Positions 16,017 to 26,835 of a stretch of 64,000 bases of DNA are shown piece after piece. The DNA is taken from the NCBI RefSeq assembly GCF_000185725.2, contig NZ_KI391953.1:744001-808000 (forward strand), read 5' to 3'. This DNA is from Segniliparus rugosus ATCC BAA-974 (GTDB taxonomy: Bacteria > Actinomycetota > Actinomycetes > Mycobacteriales > Mycobacteriaceae). The translations under genes and the position numbers were made by a program. The notes beneath the pieces were generated by a model. That model saw only the letters and a program-made list of their open reading frames with translations. It was not told the DNA's origin and did not search any database. Every line of letters starts with the position of its first letter. The stretch's first letter is position 1.

Positions 16017-16688
16017 ATGGGCCAGGATTATGCGCATTTTGCGATAGATCAAGTGAACAGGGTGATCCATTGGGCCACTCGTGCCGGAATGACGCTGATT
16101 AAAGAGGAAATGGATTTCTTGGGGTCTATTATCGGCAGGCCGGACCTTGTTCAAGCTGCAACAGAGGCCGTGGGCGGTACCGCGCTGAACGAACTCAGCT
16201 ATGCTGGTCAAGGTCTGCGGACGAGCACGGACAATCTTAAGGGTTTCTGGGGAGGCGTGGGATGCACTGCGGCGATAGAGTATCTCGGAAAGCTTTTGGG
16301 CGCTAATGATGCCGTTTCGCAAACCCTCAAAAACACGGCAAAGGCGCTCGGGGAGCTAAACGATGAGCTTGCCGACGGGTTGGGGGCTGCCGCTAATTTT
16401 ATACAAAACTGCGCAATTACCCTTGAGCGCTGCGAGGCGAGTATTTCGCAACGATTCGGCGATATTAAAAACACTATTGGTTTCGGCGCGGGAATCTCGT
16501 CGGATATCCATAACGCGCTGGCGGAACTTCACGGCCATCTTAGCAAACTCACGGACAGTATTAAGGACACATCGAAAAGGGCCCGTGCTACTTTTAACTC
16601 CGCATTACAGACGGTGGCGGAATTTCAAGTGCCAAGCTCGATTTCGGATGTTGCGACTAAGGGTAATTGGGAGCCAGTGCCGAGATGA
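16017..16688 (+). CDS. EspA-like helical ESX partner protein, module 2
   Basis: A 223-residue protein with long amphipathic helices and no signal peptide or clear membrane anchor. Two moderately hydrophobic stretches occur (about 75-90 and 120-140). A turn with a Trp-Gly pattern (LKGFWGGVGCTAAIEYL) near residue 75 recalls the W-x-G turns of ESX substrates. Position right after an EspC-like gene mirrors the espA-espC pair, with order reversed. Identity to EspA by sequence cannot be shown. The ATG at 16017 is nine bases after the previous stop. Confidence 0.45.
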   Translation: MGQDYAHFAIDQVNRVIHWATRAGMTLIKEEMDFLGSIIGRPDLVQAATEAVGGTALNELSYAGQGLRTSTDNLKGFWGGVGCTAAIEYLGKLLGANDAVSQTLKNTAKALGELNDELADGLGAAANFIQNCAITLERCEASISQRFGDIKNTIGFGAGISSDIHNALAELHGHLSKLTDSIKDTSKRARATFNSALQTVAEFQVPSSISDVATKGNWEPVPR

Positions 16689-17386
16689 GAGAAGGCGGGC
16701 AGAAATGTGTAGTCGCTATCACCGTGGCCCTCGCCTGGGCTGCGGCTTCCCTGTGCGGGTGCGATAGGAGGGAAGCCGCTGATCATGGAAATCGAGCGAA
16801 AGAAAGCAATTCGTCCGAAAAATTCAATGACCTGCCTCGCGAATGCTTCCAGGGTGTCGAGCCGACGTTAATGAATGTGGTCGGGAATCTGTACTCGCAG
16901 CAGCGGAAAGATTCTGGAAAAGCTCCCGAAGAGAGTAGTATTAGCCCTAATTTTCGGGAAGGGTCGTGTGAAGTAGAGTTCACTGCGACGAGTAGCGGAA
17001 GAGCTGTTCCAGTGGGCGAGACGTACGAATATAAGATTAATGTCGAGTATGTCGTTTCGCTAGGCGGGGGGAACTCCGTGGACGATGCCCGGCGAAGGTT
17101 TTCCCTCTTGAATTACGGAGTATCAGATACGCAAGTTCGTTCAGAGGAAGGAATTGGCGACGAGGCGGTCTCCTGGTGGAAATCAGGGCAGGCGAATCAA
17201 AAAGTTCGACTCAGCAACCTAAGCGTAAAAGTAACGACCAGTAGCTCTCGGATGGTGAACGAGTCAGTATCTAGTCTCGGGAAGCTCGTGTTTTCTAATG
17301 ACGACCCTGACCCATCCACTAGACAAAGGCTTGAATCTGATGCCCGAACACTCGCGGTTGCGTTCACCAAATGGTTAGGCAAGTAG
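16685..17386 (+). CDS. Predicted lipoprotein, paralogue of the 46.5-kb lipoprotein
   Basis: A 233-residue lipoprotein: positively charged start, hydrophobic core and lipobox ASLCGC with the lipidated cysteine near residue 25. The ATG overlaps the upstream stop (ATGA). The mature part contains DLPRECFQGVEPTLMNVV and EEGIGDEAVSWW, both also present (LPETCFSGVE, GIGDEAVGWW) in the lipoprotein gene at 46,471, so the two are paralogues. No named family recognised; it closes the second ESX-like module. Confidence 0.7.
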   Translation: MREGGQKCVVAITVALAWAAASLCGCDRREAADHGNRAKESNSSEKFNDLPRECFQGVEPTLMNVVGNLYSQQRKDSGKAPEESSISPNFREGSCEVEFTATSSGRAVPVGETYEYKINVEYVVSLGGGNSVDDARRRFSLLNYGVSDTQVRSEEGIGDEAVSWWKSGQANQKVRLSNLSVKVTTSSSRMVNESVSSLGKLVFSNDDPDPSTRQRLESDARTLAVAFTKWLGK

Positions 17387-17517
17387 CCATTGGAGCCATG
17401 CGGCATATACCTCGCGAATATACGGGCGGTGATTGGCGGTGTCGTGTGCCGTCCCCGGTTTCCCGGACTGTCTTTTCGGGATCATGCCGGATGTGCCGGA
17501 TCCAGCCGTTGGCCGGC

Positions 17518-17823
17518 ATGCGGCTTGTCGGGGGGTCGGTGTGCTCCGGCTTGCTCGGCGCGGGGCTCCTGCTCTCGGGGCTGAGCAGTCTTGGCGCGTT
17601 CGGGTGGCGGGTGGTTTTTGTGATCTCTGCGGCGTGCTTGTGCTTCGGTTTGACTGCTTTGAATCTTCGGGCTGCTTTCGCGCTTGCTCAGTTGCGCGTG
17701 GAGCAGGGGGACCGGGGGGCGGCGAGTGTTCCGATGAGAACGTTTTGGCGCTGGCTGGCGGCGAACCTCGCGATGTTCGCGTCGGTCGTGGCGCTGTGCT
17801 GGTTGTCGGAGCCTCCGAAATGA
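17518..17823 (+). CDS. Small integral membrane protein, unknown
   Basis: A 101-residue protein with three likely membrane segments (GLLGAGLLLSGLSSLGAF; WRVVFVISAACLCFGLTAL; LAANLAMFASVVALCWL). The frame is open upstream to 17371, but the ATG at 17518 gives a sensible N-terminus. There is no family match and no clear operon partner. Confidence 0.45.
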   Translation: MRLVGGSVCSGLLGAGLLLSGLSSLGAFGWRVVFVISAACLCFGLTALNLRAAFALAQLRVEQGDRGAASVPMRTFWRWLAANLAMFASVVALCWLSEPPK

Positions 17824-18116
17824 TGGCCCCAGGCGCGTTTGCTTTCGTCGAGGGCGTCGCTGGCGGAGGGCCGCGTTTGGGGCGGTCGGAGGCCCGATGT
17901 CGCGGAGGGGTAGAATTTTAGCCCTCGCAGAGGGTACGGGGTGTCGGGCCGAGGGGGCGGGTGCCTCTCGATGATTTCTCTTAATAAGAATTTATTCCTC
18001 TCTTAGAGAGGTTAAATTCATCTGTTGCACTGCTCACATACTGCTCACATATTTTGAGAACTGCAGGCGGATCTGGTTAGGGTGAGGGAACAGCCTGAGA
18101 ACCTTTGGAGGAAGTT
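17824..18116. promoter_or_regulatory. AT-rich upstream region of the MFS gene
   Basis: No gene is seen in these 293 bases. They hold a small hairpin, CCTCTC-TTA-GAGAGG (17998-18012), an AATAA...TTATT near-palindrome just before it, and two direct copies of CTGCTCACATA (about 18030-18051). The composition and repeats suggest a regulated promoter for the transporter downstream, or a terminator for the genes upstream. Confidence 0.4.
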
Positions 18117-19571
18117 GTGCCCTCGCCGACAACCGGAAAAGCCCAGACGATCGAACCGGCTGGAGCCCCTCCGGATGAGGGGACGCCCTTCGGCCTCGCG
18201 GCGGGAGAGGAGCTGGGAGCCCGAGCCAGGGCGGGTCTGGCGCTCGCCCGCGTTAGTTCGAAGATCGGTGTCCCGCCGACGCTCGCGTTCGGCTTCCTCG
18301 GCCTGTTGCTCTTCATGATCGGCGATGGGGTGGAGTCGGGTTTCATCACGCCGTTCATCGCCGGGCACGGCGGGGGCAGCAAGGCGATGGCCGCGTATTT
18401 GATCACCGGCTACGGCGTCGCGGTCGCGGTCGCGTCGTGGCTGGCCGGGGCGTTGTCGCAGGTGTTCGGCCCGAAGCGGATCATGTGGGTGGGTTTTGTG
18501 ATCTGGGTCGTTTTCGACGTCCTTTTCCTGGTCGCGGCCATGGGGCACAATTTCCCGCTCATGGTCCTCGGCTACGGGGTCCGGGGCTTCGGCTATCCGC
18601 TCTTCGCGTACGGGTTCTTGGTGTGGATCACGGCGGTCACTCCGAAGCGGAGGCTCGGCACGGCGGTCGGGTGGTTCTATTTCGCGTTCACGGGGGGCTT
18701 CCCCACGTTGGGCTCGTTGGTCGCGAGTTTCACGATCCCGCTGTTCGGCCAGGGCGACCAGGACCGGGGCGAGCTGGGCACGCTGTGGCTGTCGATCGGC
18801 ATCCTCGCGACGGGCGCGCTCTTGGCCCTTTTCGGCGTGCGGGACAGCAGGGGGGCGGAGCGGACCGCGAAGCCGGGCGAGAATCCGCTCAGGAGCCTGC
18901 TCGCCAGCTTCACCGTCGCCTACCACCACCCCAAGGTGGCGATCGGCGTGCTGGTGCGGATGATCAACACCACGCCGCAGTACGCTCTTTTGGTCCTTTT
19001 CCCGAGCGTGTACACCACGTTGCTGGGCAAGGGGGATTCGCTGGTCGGGAGCCAGAAGTGGCTGCTCTTGGTCGCGGTGATCTTCGGGACCAACGTCGGC
19101 TTCAACCTGGTGTTCGGGGCGTTGTCGGACCGGATCGGCTGGCGGCCGACCATCGCGTGGTTCGGCGCGGTCGGCAGCTCGGCGACGTTCGCCCTCTTCT
19201 ACTTCTTGACCCCGGTGGCGGGACCGGACCGGTTCTGGCTGATCCTGGCGCTCGGCGGCGCGTACGGGGCGACCCTCGGCGGCTTTGTGCCGATCTCCGC
19301 GTTGGTGCCGCAGCTCGCCCCGGAGAACCGGGGCGGTGCCATCGCGATGCTCAACCTGGGGGCGGGAGCCTCGTACTTCGTCGGGCCGGGCGTGGTCAGC
19401 CTCTTCCTCACGCTGATGGGCTCGGGCCGGTTCGCGACGACGGTGACCGTGTTGACCTTGGCCGGGTTGTACCTGATCGCGGCTCCGCTCGTCTTCCTGC
19501 TGCGCACGCCCGACGAGGTTGAGGCCAAGGCGGCGGCGCTGCGGGAGGCGGACGGCCACGACCAGAACTAG
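18117..19571 (+). CDS. MFS transporter, RbtT/DalT/CsbX (sugar alcohol) type
   Basis: A 484-residue protein with twelve predicted membrane helices after a 45-residue cytoplasmic N-terminus. GDGVESGFITPFI, ALSQVFGPKRIMWVGFVIW and GFGYPLFAYGFLVWIT match, from memory, the RbtT/DalT/CsbX family of ribitol/arabinitol and related permeases. The GTG at 18117 is chosen because GGAGGA lies five bases upstream. No catabolic dehydrogenase is adjacent, so the substrate is unknown. It converges with serC. Confidence 0.8.
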   Translation: MPSPTTGKAQTIEPAGAPPDEGTPFGLAAGEELGARARAGLALARVSSKIGVPPTLAFGFLGLLLFMIGDGVESGFITPFIAGHGGGSKAMAAYLITGYGVAVAVASWLAGALSQVFGPKRIMWVGFVIWVVFDVLFLVAAMGHNFPLMVLGYGVRGFGYPLFAYGFLVWITAVTPKRRLGTAVGWFYFAFTGGFPTLGSLVASFTIPLFGQGDQDRGELGTLWLSIGILATGALLALFGVRDSRGAERTAKPGENPLRSLLASFTVAYHHPKVAIGVLVRMINTTPQYALLVLFPSVYTTLLGKGDSLVGSQKWLLLVAVIFGTNVGFNLVFGALSDRIGWRPTIAWFGAVGSSATFALFYFLTPVAGPDRFWLILALGGAYGATLGGFVPISALVPQLAPENRGGAIAMLNLGAGASYFVGPGVVSLFLTLMGSGRFATTVTVLTLAGLYLIAAPLVFLLRTPDEVEAKAAALREADGHDQN

Positions 19572-19622
19572 CGCTCACGCGTCGGTGCCGCCGGGCGAGC
19601 GCCGAATGCGCGGGAGAGCTGT

Positions 19623-20765
<1,143 letters not shown>

Positions 20766-20773
20766 CTAGAGCC

Positions 20774-21445
20774 ATGACCGTCGACCCGACCGCTGGCCCG
20801 CCGCCGCTGCCCGACCTCCGGGAGGAGTACCAGGACGTGACCGAGGATCTGGACGTGGCAGACGTCCAGGTCGGTTGGCCCGTCCTGTTGGAGCGCTGGC
20901 TCGCCCAGGCGTGGCAGGCGGGGCTGCCGGACGCGAACGCTATGGTGCTCGCCACCGTGGACGGCGCGGGGCGCCCGCACAGCCGCTCGGTGCTCTGCAA
21001 GGGCATCGGCGAGGAGGGGGTCGACTTCTACACGCACTACGCCTCGGCCAAGGGCGTGCAGCTGGCGGGCCAGCCGCACGCCTCGGTCACCTTCCCCTGG
21101 TACGCGCTCTCCCGCCAAGTCCATCTGCGCGGGGAGGTGCGCAGGCTGGACCACGATTTCTCGAAGGGGTACTGGTCGCATCGGCCGAGGGGCAGCCAGC
21201 TCGGGGCGTGGGCCTCCGAGCAGTCCCGGCCCATCGCGTCGAGGGAGGCGCTGCGCGAGCGGCTGCGCGCGGCGGCGGAGCGTTTCCCGGAGGCCGAGCC
21301 GGTGCCGTTGCCGCCGGGCTGGGGCGGCTACCGGCTGGTCCCGTCGGAGGTGGAGTTCTGGCAGGGCAGGGCGAACCGGCTGCACAACCGGGTGCTGCTG
21401 ACCCTGGAAGACGGCAGTTGGAACGCGGTCCGCTTGCAGCCTTAA
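20774..21445 (+). CDS. pdxH: Pyridoxamine 5'-phosphate oxidase
   Basis: A 223-residue FMN split-barrel enzyme that oxidises pyridoxamine or pyridoxine phosphate to PLP. Hallmarks are PHSRSVLCKGIGEEGVDFYTHY (FMN phosphate contacts), RQVHLRGEVRRLD, SHRPRGSQLGAWAS and the C-terminal signature EFWQGRANRLHNR. The ATG at 20774 starts a normal-length protein. It runs divergently from serC, and its stop overlaps the end of the convergent sensor-protein gene by four bases. Confidence 0.95.
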   Translation: MTVDPTAGPPPLPDLREEYQDVTEDLDVADVQVGWPVLLERWLAQAWQAGLPDANAMVLATVDGAGRPHSRSVLCKGIGEEGVDFYTHYASAKGVQLAGQPHASVTFPWYALSRQVHLRGEVRRLDHDFSKGYWSHRPRGSQLGAWASEQSRPIASREALRERLRAAAERFPEAEPVPLPPGWGGYRLVPSEVEFWQGRANRLHNRVLLTLEDGSWNAVRLQP

Positions 21446-22083
21446 TTTGCGCGCGCGGCCATGGCTTCGATGATCGAGTCGGCTTCGGCGCGGGCTCCCG
21501 GCCCGTGCGCGCAGACGTTCACGACGAGCAGCTCGGAAGCCGCGAGCCGGGCCCGCTTGTGGCATTGCCAGTCGGACTCGTCCCGGTAGGTGAACCAGCC
21601 GAGGCTCTGCGGGCTTTGCTGCTCGAGCCGCACCTGCCAGTCTGCCGCTTTGCCCGCGTACGCGTGCCTGGTGGTCTTTTGGTCGCAGGCGCGGGCGCTG
21701 TCGGCAAGGACCGAGAACGCCCGTCGCGCCGAGGCGGGGGCTGCGAACGCCCCGGCGGCCTCCGCGACGAACGCGGTGATGTTGCCCCGAGGATCGCCGT
21801 CGGCGAACCCTGCGCCCGCGAATTGGACGAGGCCCTCGCCGTACACGGCGGTGGAGGGCAGGTTCTGCGCGGGCGAGCACTCGGCGGGAATGGTCGGGAC
21901 CGGGGCTTCCGGGCTGCTGCCCGCCGTGTTCCAGCCGGAGAGGTCGGCCCCGACGATCTCTTCCAACTCCGACTGGCCCAGCAGGGCCGCGTCGGCTTGG
22001 GCCGGCTCCGCGGCGGCGGGCGGCGCGAGCGCGGAGCAGGCGGCAAGAACGATGAAACCCCCGGCGAACGATCGAATCCCCAT
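21442..22083 (-). CDS. PknH-type extracellular sensor-domain lipoprotein, copy A
   Basis: A 213-residue exported protein. The ATG at 22083 starts a signal sequence with lipobox VLAAC (cysteine at residue 16). The mature part matches the PknH_C-like sensor fold seen outside mycobacterial Ser/Thr kinases, here without a kinase: LLGQSELEEIVGADLSGW, paired cysteines (ECSPAQ, RACDQK, WQCHKR, VNVCAH) and conserved WQVR. It lies in tandem with a related gene at 22136. The ligand is unknown. Confidence 0.75.
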   Translation of the reverse strand: MGIRSFAGGFIVLAACSALAPPAAAEPAQADAALLGQSELEEIVGADLSGWNTAGSSPEAPVPTIPAECSPAQNLPSTAVYGEGLVQFAGAGFADGDPRGNITAFVAEAAGAFAAPASARRAFSVLADSARACDQKTTRHAYAGKAADWQVRLEQQSPQSLGWFTYRDESDWQCHKRARLAASELLVVNVCAHGPGARAEADSIIEAMAARAN

Positions 22084-22135
22084 GGCGCAGAGCCTAGCAT
22101 GGGACAAAACCGCGCGTCTTGCGGCGCGCGCGTGT

Positions 22136-22792
22136 TTATGAGGCGCGTTCGGCGAGCGCCCGCGCGATGGCGCCGACCTGGTCGGCGAGCTTGGCCGCCT
22201 TCGCGGGGGAAGCGGGGTCGACGAAGCGGCAGACCGAGGCTTCCACCATGACTTTGTCGCTGAGCCGGGCGTTCAGCGAGCACCGCCAGCTCGGCTTGTT
22301 GTTCAGGATGCTGTGCCAGCTCGCGCCGCCCTCGGTGATCTCGTCCACCGCGTTGCGCCAGGTCAGGTTTCCGCTGGAGCGGTGCTCCACGGATGTCTTG
22401 GAGCCGCAGGACCGCAGCCCCTTTGCGAGCGCGGCGAACACCTCCGAGGCCGCTTTTTGCGTCGGGAAGACGCCGACGATCTGGCCGACCACGGTGCGGT
22501 AGTCGCTGCCCTCCCCGTCGGCGTAGCTCGCTCCTTCGTAGCTGTTCCACGAGGCTCCGTAGACCAGCGTGGTGGTGGCGTTGCTCATGGCCCGGCAGGC
22601 GGGCGGCGTGGTCTCGCTCGGGCCGTTCGGCGAGGTCAGCTCCCACTGCTGGACCGAGAGGTCGGCGTCAAGGATGTCGCCGAGCTCCGACGCGGAGAGC
22701 AGGGCGCTTTCCGGCTCGGCGACAGCGCCGGCCGGGGTCAAGCAGAGGGCCGCCACCGAGGCGAGCAGAGAGGCGAGCAGCGGGTGGTGCAT
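22136..22792 (-). CDS. PknH-type extracellular sensor-domain protein, copy B
   Basis: A 218-residue exported protein with an N-terminal signal peptide ending near AGAVA-EPES. The body shares the order of copy A: LLSASELGDILDADLSV, PPACRAM, YRTVVGQIVGVFPT, RSCGSKT, WRCSLNARLSDKVMVEASVCR. Four cysteines suggest two disulfides as in the PknH sensor domain. Upstream lie two near-identical 24-base copies of intergenic DNA. Unlike copy A there is no clear lipobox. Confidence 0.72.
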   Translation of the reverse strand: MHHPLLASLLASVAALCLTPAGAVAEPESALLSASELGDILDADLSVQQWELTSPNGPSETTPPACRAMSNATTTLVYGASWNSYEGASYADGEGSDYRTVVGQIVGVFPTQKAASEVFAALAKGLRSCGSKTSVEHRSSGNLTWRNAVDEITEGGASWHSILNNKPSWRCSLNARLSDKVMVEASVCRFVDPASPAKAAKLADQVGAIARALAERAS

Positions 22793-22806
22793 AGGGTCGT
22801 CAGTCT

Positions 22807-22853
22807 AGCCCCATGGGCCACAGGAGTTCCAGCCCCATGAGCCACAGGAGTTC
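22807..22853. repeat. Tandem 24-base repeat
   Basis: Two copies of a sequence starting AGCCCCATG and ending ACAGGAGTTC (22807-22829 and 22831-22853) differ at one base. They sit between the sensor-protein start and the end of pxpC, in non-coding DNA. Confidence 0.85.
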
Positions 22854-22908
22854 GCGCCCGCCACCCCTGACGGAGGACGGGCCGGCAATCGCGGCCCGGA
22901 CGGCTGGC

Positions 22909-23802
22909 TCAGTTCTGCGGGAGGCGCGCGAGACGGCGGGGCGGGCGCAGCTCGAAGCGGACTTCCTGCCCCGGTCGGAGCTGGGCGAGCAAGTTCACGG
23001 CGGGCTCGTCGAGCACGCAGACGACCGGGTATCCGCCGGTGGTCGGGTGGTCGGCGAGGAAGCAGATGAGCTCCCCGGACGGGGTGGCCTGCACCGAGCC
23101 GTGGGCGATGGGCTCGCTTCGCTGCGGGGCGAAGCTCCAGAGGGGGCCGTCGTCGGATCGGCGCAGCCGCACGCCGATCCGGTCGCTTTTCTCCTGCACC
23201 GCCCAGGCTTGGTCGGCGAGGTCGAGGCCGAGGACGCGGTCCGCCCTCGGCCCCAGCTGGCCGCGCAAAACCGAGGGCGCGGCCGTGGGCTGCGGCCCGA
23301 GCGAGAGGAAGTCCCATCGCGGGGCTTCGAGCGGGGGCTCGCCCACGGGGATCCGGTCGCCAGCCCGGATCGGAGCCGGGCCGAGTTTGCTCAGAGTGCA
23401 GGCGGAGCGGGAGCCGAGCGCCGGGGGCGGTTCGAACCCGCCTCGGACCCCGACGTACGTGCGGACCCCGAAGGGCGGGAAGCCGAGGACCAGGGTCTCG
23501 CCTTTGCCCAGCTCGAACCTGGCGGCGTGCGGGACGGGCGCGCCGTCGACCGTCGCGGGCGCGGGAGCCCCGGCGACCAGGACTTCCAGTGCCTCTTCGG
23601 CGCGCAGCGAGAGCCCGCCGAAGAGGCATTCGACGGCGGCGGCCGTTGGCTCGTTGCCAAGGAGCTGGTTCGCGGTGACCAGGGCTCCCCGGTCGGCGGC
23701 CCCGCTCCTGGGCACCCCGAGGTGGGCGAGGCCGGGGCGGCCCAGGTCCTGGAACAGGGCGCACGGGCCGGGGGCGAGCACGGTCACGGCGCGGCCGCCC
23801 AC
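22909..23802 (-). CDS. pxpC: 5-oxoprolinase subunit C / biotin-dependent carboxyltransferase family
   Basis: A 297-residue protein of the PxpC/KipA/AHS2 family: VLAPGPCALFQDLGRPGLAHLGVPRSGAAD at the start, NQLLGNEPTAAAVEC, TYVGVRGGFEPPPALGSRS, and the C-terminal SSELICFLADHPTTGGYPV-type block (PSGELICFLADHPTTGGYP). PxpABC converts 5-oxoproline to glutamate with ATP. The GTG start directly abuts the stop of the PxpB frame (TAA-GTG), so they form one operon. The required PxpB is frameshifted here, and PxpA is at 47,594. Confidence 0.88.
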   Translation of the reverse strand: MGGRAVTVLAPGPCALFQDLGRPGLAHLGVPRSGAADRGALVTANQLLGNEPTAAAVECLFGGLSLRAEEALEVLVAGAPAPATVDGAPVPHAARFELGKGETLVLGFPPFGVRTYVGVRGGFEPPPALGSRSACTLSKLGPAPIRAGDRIPVGEPPLEAPRWDFLSLGPQPTAAPSVLRGQLGPRADRVLGLDLADQAWAVQEKSDRIGVRLRRSDDGPLWSFAPQRSEPIAHGSVQATPSGELICFLADHPTTGGYPVVCVLDEPAVNLLAQLRPGQEVRFELRPPRRLARLPQN

Positions 23803-24401
23803 TTATGCCACCGCCACGAACTGCACGAGGGAGCCGGGGGCGAGCGGCGACGGCGGGTCGCGCTCGGGGTCCCACAGCGGCGTGTCGGTGCTGCCGATGA
23901 GCTGCCACCCTCCCGGCGTCGCGGAGGGGTACACGGCGGAATATTCGGAGCCGAGCGCCACGGATCCGGCGGGGACGCGGGCCCGTGGCGACGGGCGGCG
24001 CGGCACGGCCAGGCCCGCGCCCGGATTGGTGAGATAGGCGAAACCGGGGCTGAAGCCGAGGAATTGCGCGGTCCACAGGGAGCCGGTGTGCGCGGCGACC
24101 ACCTCGTCGGCGGAGCGGCCGAGCAGGTCCGCGACGCGCGCGAGGTCCGGGCCGTCGTAGCGGACTTCGACCACGACGGGCGGGGGTCGGCGCGGGGCGC
24201 GGGAGCCGGTGTCGCGTGGATCTCACTGACGAGTCCCGCGTCACTGATCGGACAGTCGGCGCTCACCATGAGCGTCCGGTCGCCGGGGACGACTTCGACG
24301 AGCCTCGGATCGCCGCGCAGCCGCTCGTACAGCCGAAAGACCTGGTTCTGGTCGGCGCACTCGATCAGGAGCGCGTTCGCGCCCGCTCGGATCACGCGCA
24401 T
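23803..24401 (-). pseudogene. pxpB: 5-oxoprolinase subunit B (PxpB/KipI), split by a frameshift
   Basis: Two frames together make one PxpB/KipI (AHS1) protein. The upstream frame starts with ATG at 24401 and gives MRVIRAGANALLIEC...GDRTLMVSADCPISDAG. The downstream frame continues with VVVEVRYDGPDLARVADLLG, HTGSLWTAQFLGFSPGFAYL and PSATPGGWQLIGST. The switch falls near 24,177-24,185 in a GGGCGGGGG run, where one base appears to be missing. The downstream frame has a GTG at 24174 but would lack the first 75 residues. This could be a real inactivating mutation, a sequencing error in a G-run, or slippage. Confidence 0.8.
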
Positions 24402-24535
24402 CGCGGGCGAGGGGTCCGGCTGCTGTCCACGGGATTCAAACTACCCTCGGGTAGCACAGTCGGCGCGGGCCGATTAGGTTGGTATGCACCAGAGGCCGGA
24501 CGCGCGGTCCGGCCCAGGACGGTGAAGGAGCTCTC

Positions 24536-25860
<1,325 letters not shown>

Positions 25861-25864
<4 letters not shown>

Positions 25865-26811
25865 CGCCCGCCTCGGACGGGGAGCGGCAGGGGGCGTTGC
25901 GCTGGCTGCTGCGCCAGGTCAGACGGCTCGTCGTGCTGGCGCTCACCCTGCTCGTCGCGGCGCTCGGGGCCGCTGTGGCGCTCGATATGAAGCTGCGGCG
26001 CGCGGACGTGCTCGGCGACTATCCGGGCCAGCCCGAATCATCCGGCGGGACGAATTGGCTGCTGGTCGGCTCCGACTCGCGCACGGAGCTGTCCGAGCGC
26101 CAGCAGGAGCAGTTGGCCACGGGCGGGGACGTCGGGCCGCCGCACTCGGACACCGTGCTGCTGGTCCATCTGCCCGACTCCGGGCCCGCTGTCGTCGTGA
26201 GCTTGCCGAGGGACTCTTTAGTGCCCATCCCCGGCGAGTCCGAGCGCAACAAATTGAACACCGCGTACGCCCGAGGCGGCGGCAGGCTGCTCGCCCAGAC
26301 GGTGGAGCTGGCCACCGGGCTGCGGCTGGACCATTACGCCGAGATCGGCTTCGGCGGCCTCGCGGACCTTGTCGAAGCCGTCGGCGGGGTGGACGTGTGC
26401 CTCGACGAGCCGCTGGACGATCCGCTCGCGGGCGTCGACCTGCCGAAGGGCTGCCAGCATCTGAACGGAGCCCAGGCGCTCGGCCTCTCCCGCTCGCGGG
26501 CCACGCCGAGGGCCGATTTGGACCGGATGCTGCACCAGCGCGCCCTGGTGACGGCGCTGGTGGGGAAGCTCGGCTCGGGGTGGACGCTGGCCGACCCGTT
26601 CCGGATCAGCGCGCTGTGGCGCGCGCTCACCACGGATGTGACGTTCGACCGAGGCGCGCACGTGTGGCAGCTCGCCGCGCTGGCGAAGGCGCTGGGCGGC
26701 CAGCCTGCCGCCACAGTCGTGCCCGTCGGCGGGTTCAAGGACACCGAAGTCGGGAACGTGGTGCTGTGGGACGAGGACAAGGCGAAGGCGCTGTTCGCGT
26801 CGCTGCGCTGA
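25861..26811 (+). CDS. LytR-CpsA-Psr (LCP) family cell-wall glycopolymer ligase
   Basis: A 316-residue membrane-anchored LCP protein. One N-terminal helix (VVLALTLLVAALGAAVAL) is followed by the LCP domain: NWLLVGSDSRTEL, PHSDTVLLVHL, VVVSLPRDSLVPI, NKLNTAYARGGGRLLAQTVE, and DRMLHQRALVTAL. The Arg/Asp residues of these motifs bind the polyprenyl-pyrophosphate. LCP enzymes attach arabinogalactan or similar polymers to peptidoglycan. It lacks the C-terminal LytR_C extension of larger homologues. Translation is coupled to the citrate synthase gene by a GTGA overlap. Confidence 0.9.
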
Positions 26812-26835
26812 GATGGGGCAGAGAGGACTGAAACC

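Noticed and set aside
10073-17386. A complete ESX secretion system
   Set aside because: No FtsK-like EccC, membrane EccB/D/E, AAA EccA or mycosin protease is seen; only substrate-like and accessory genes are present.
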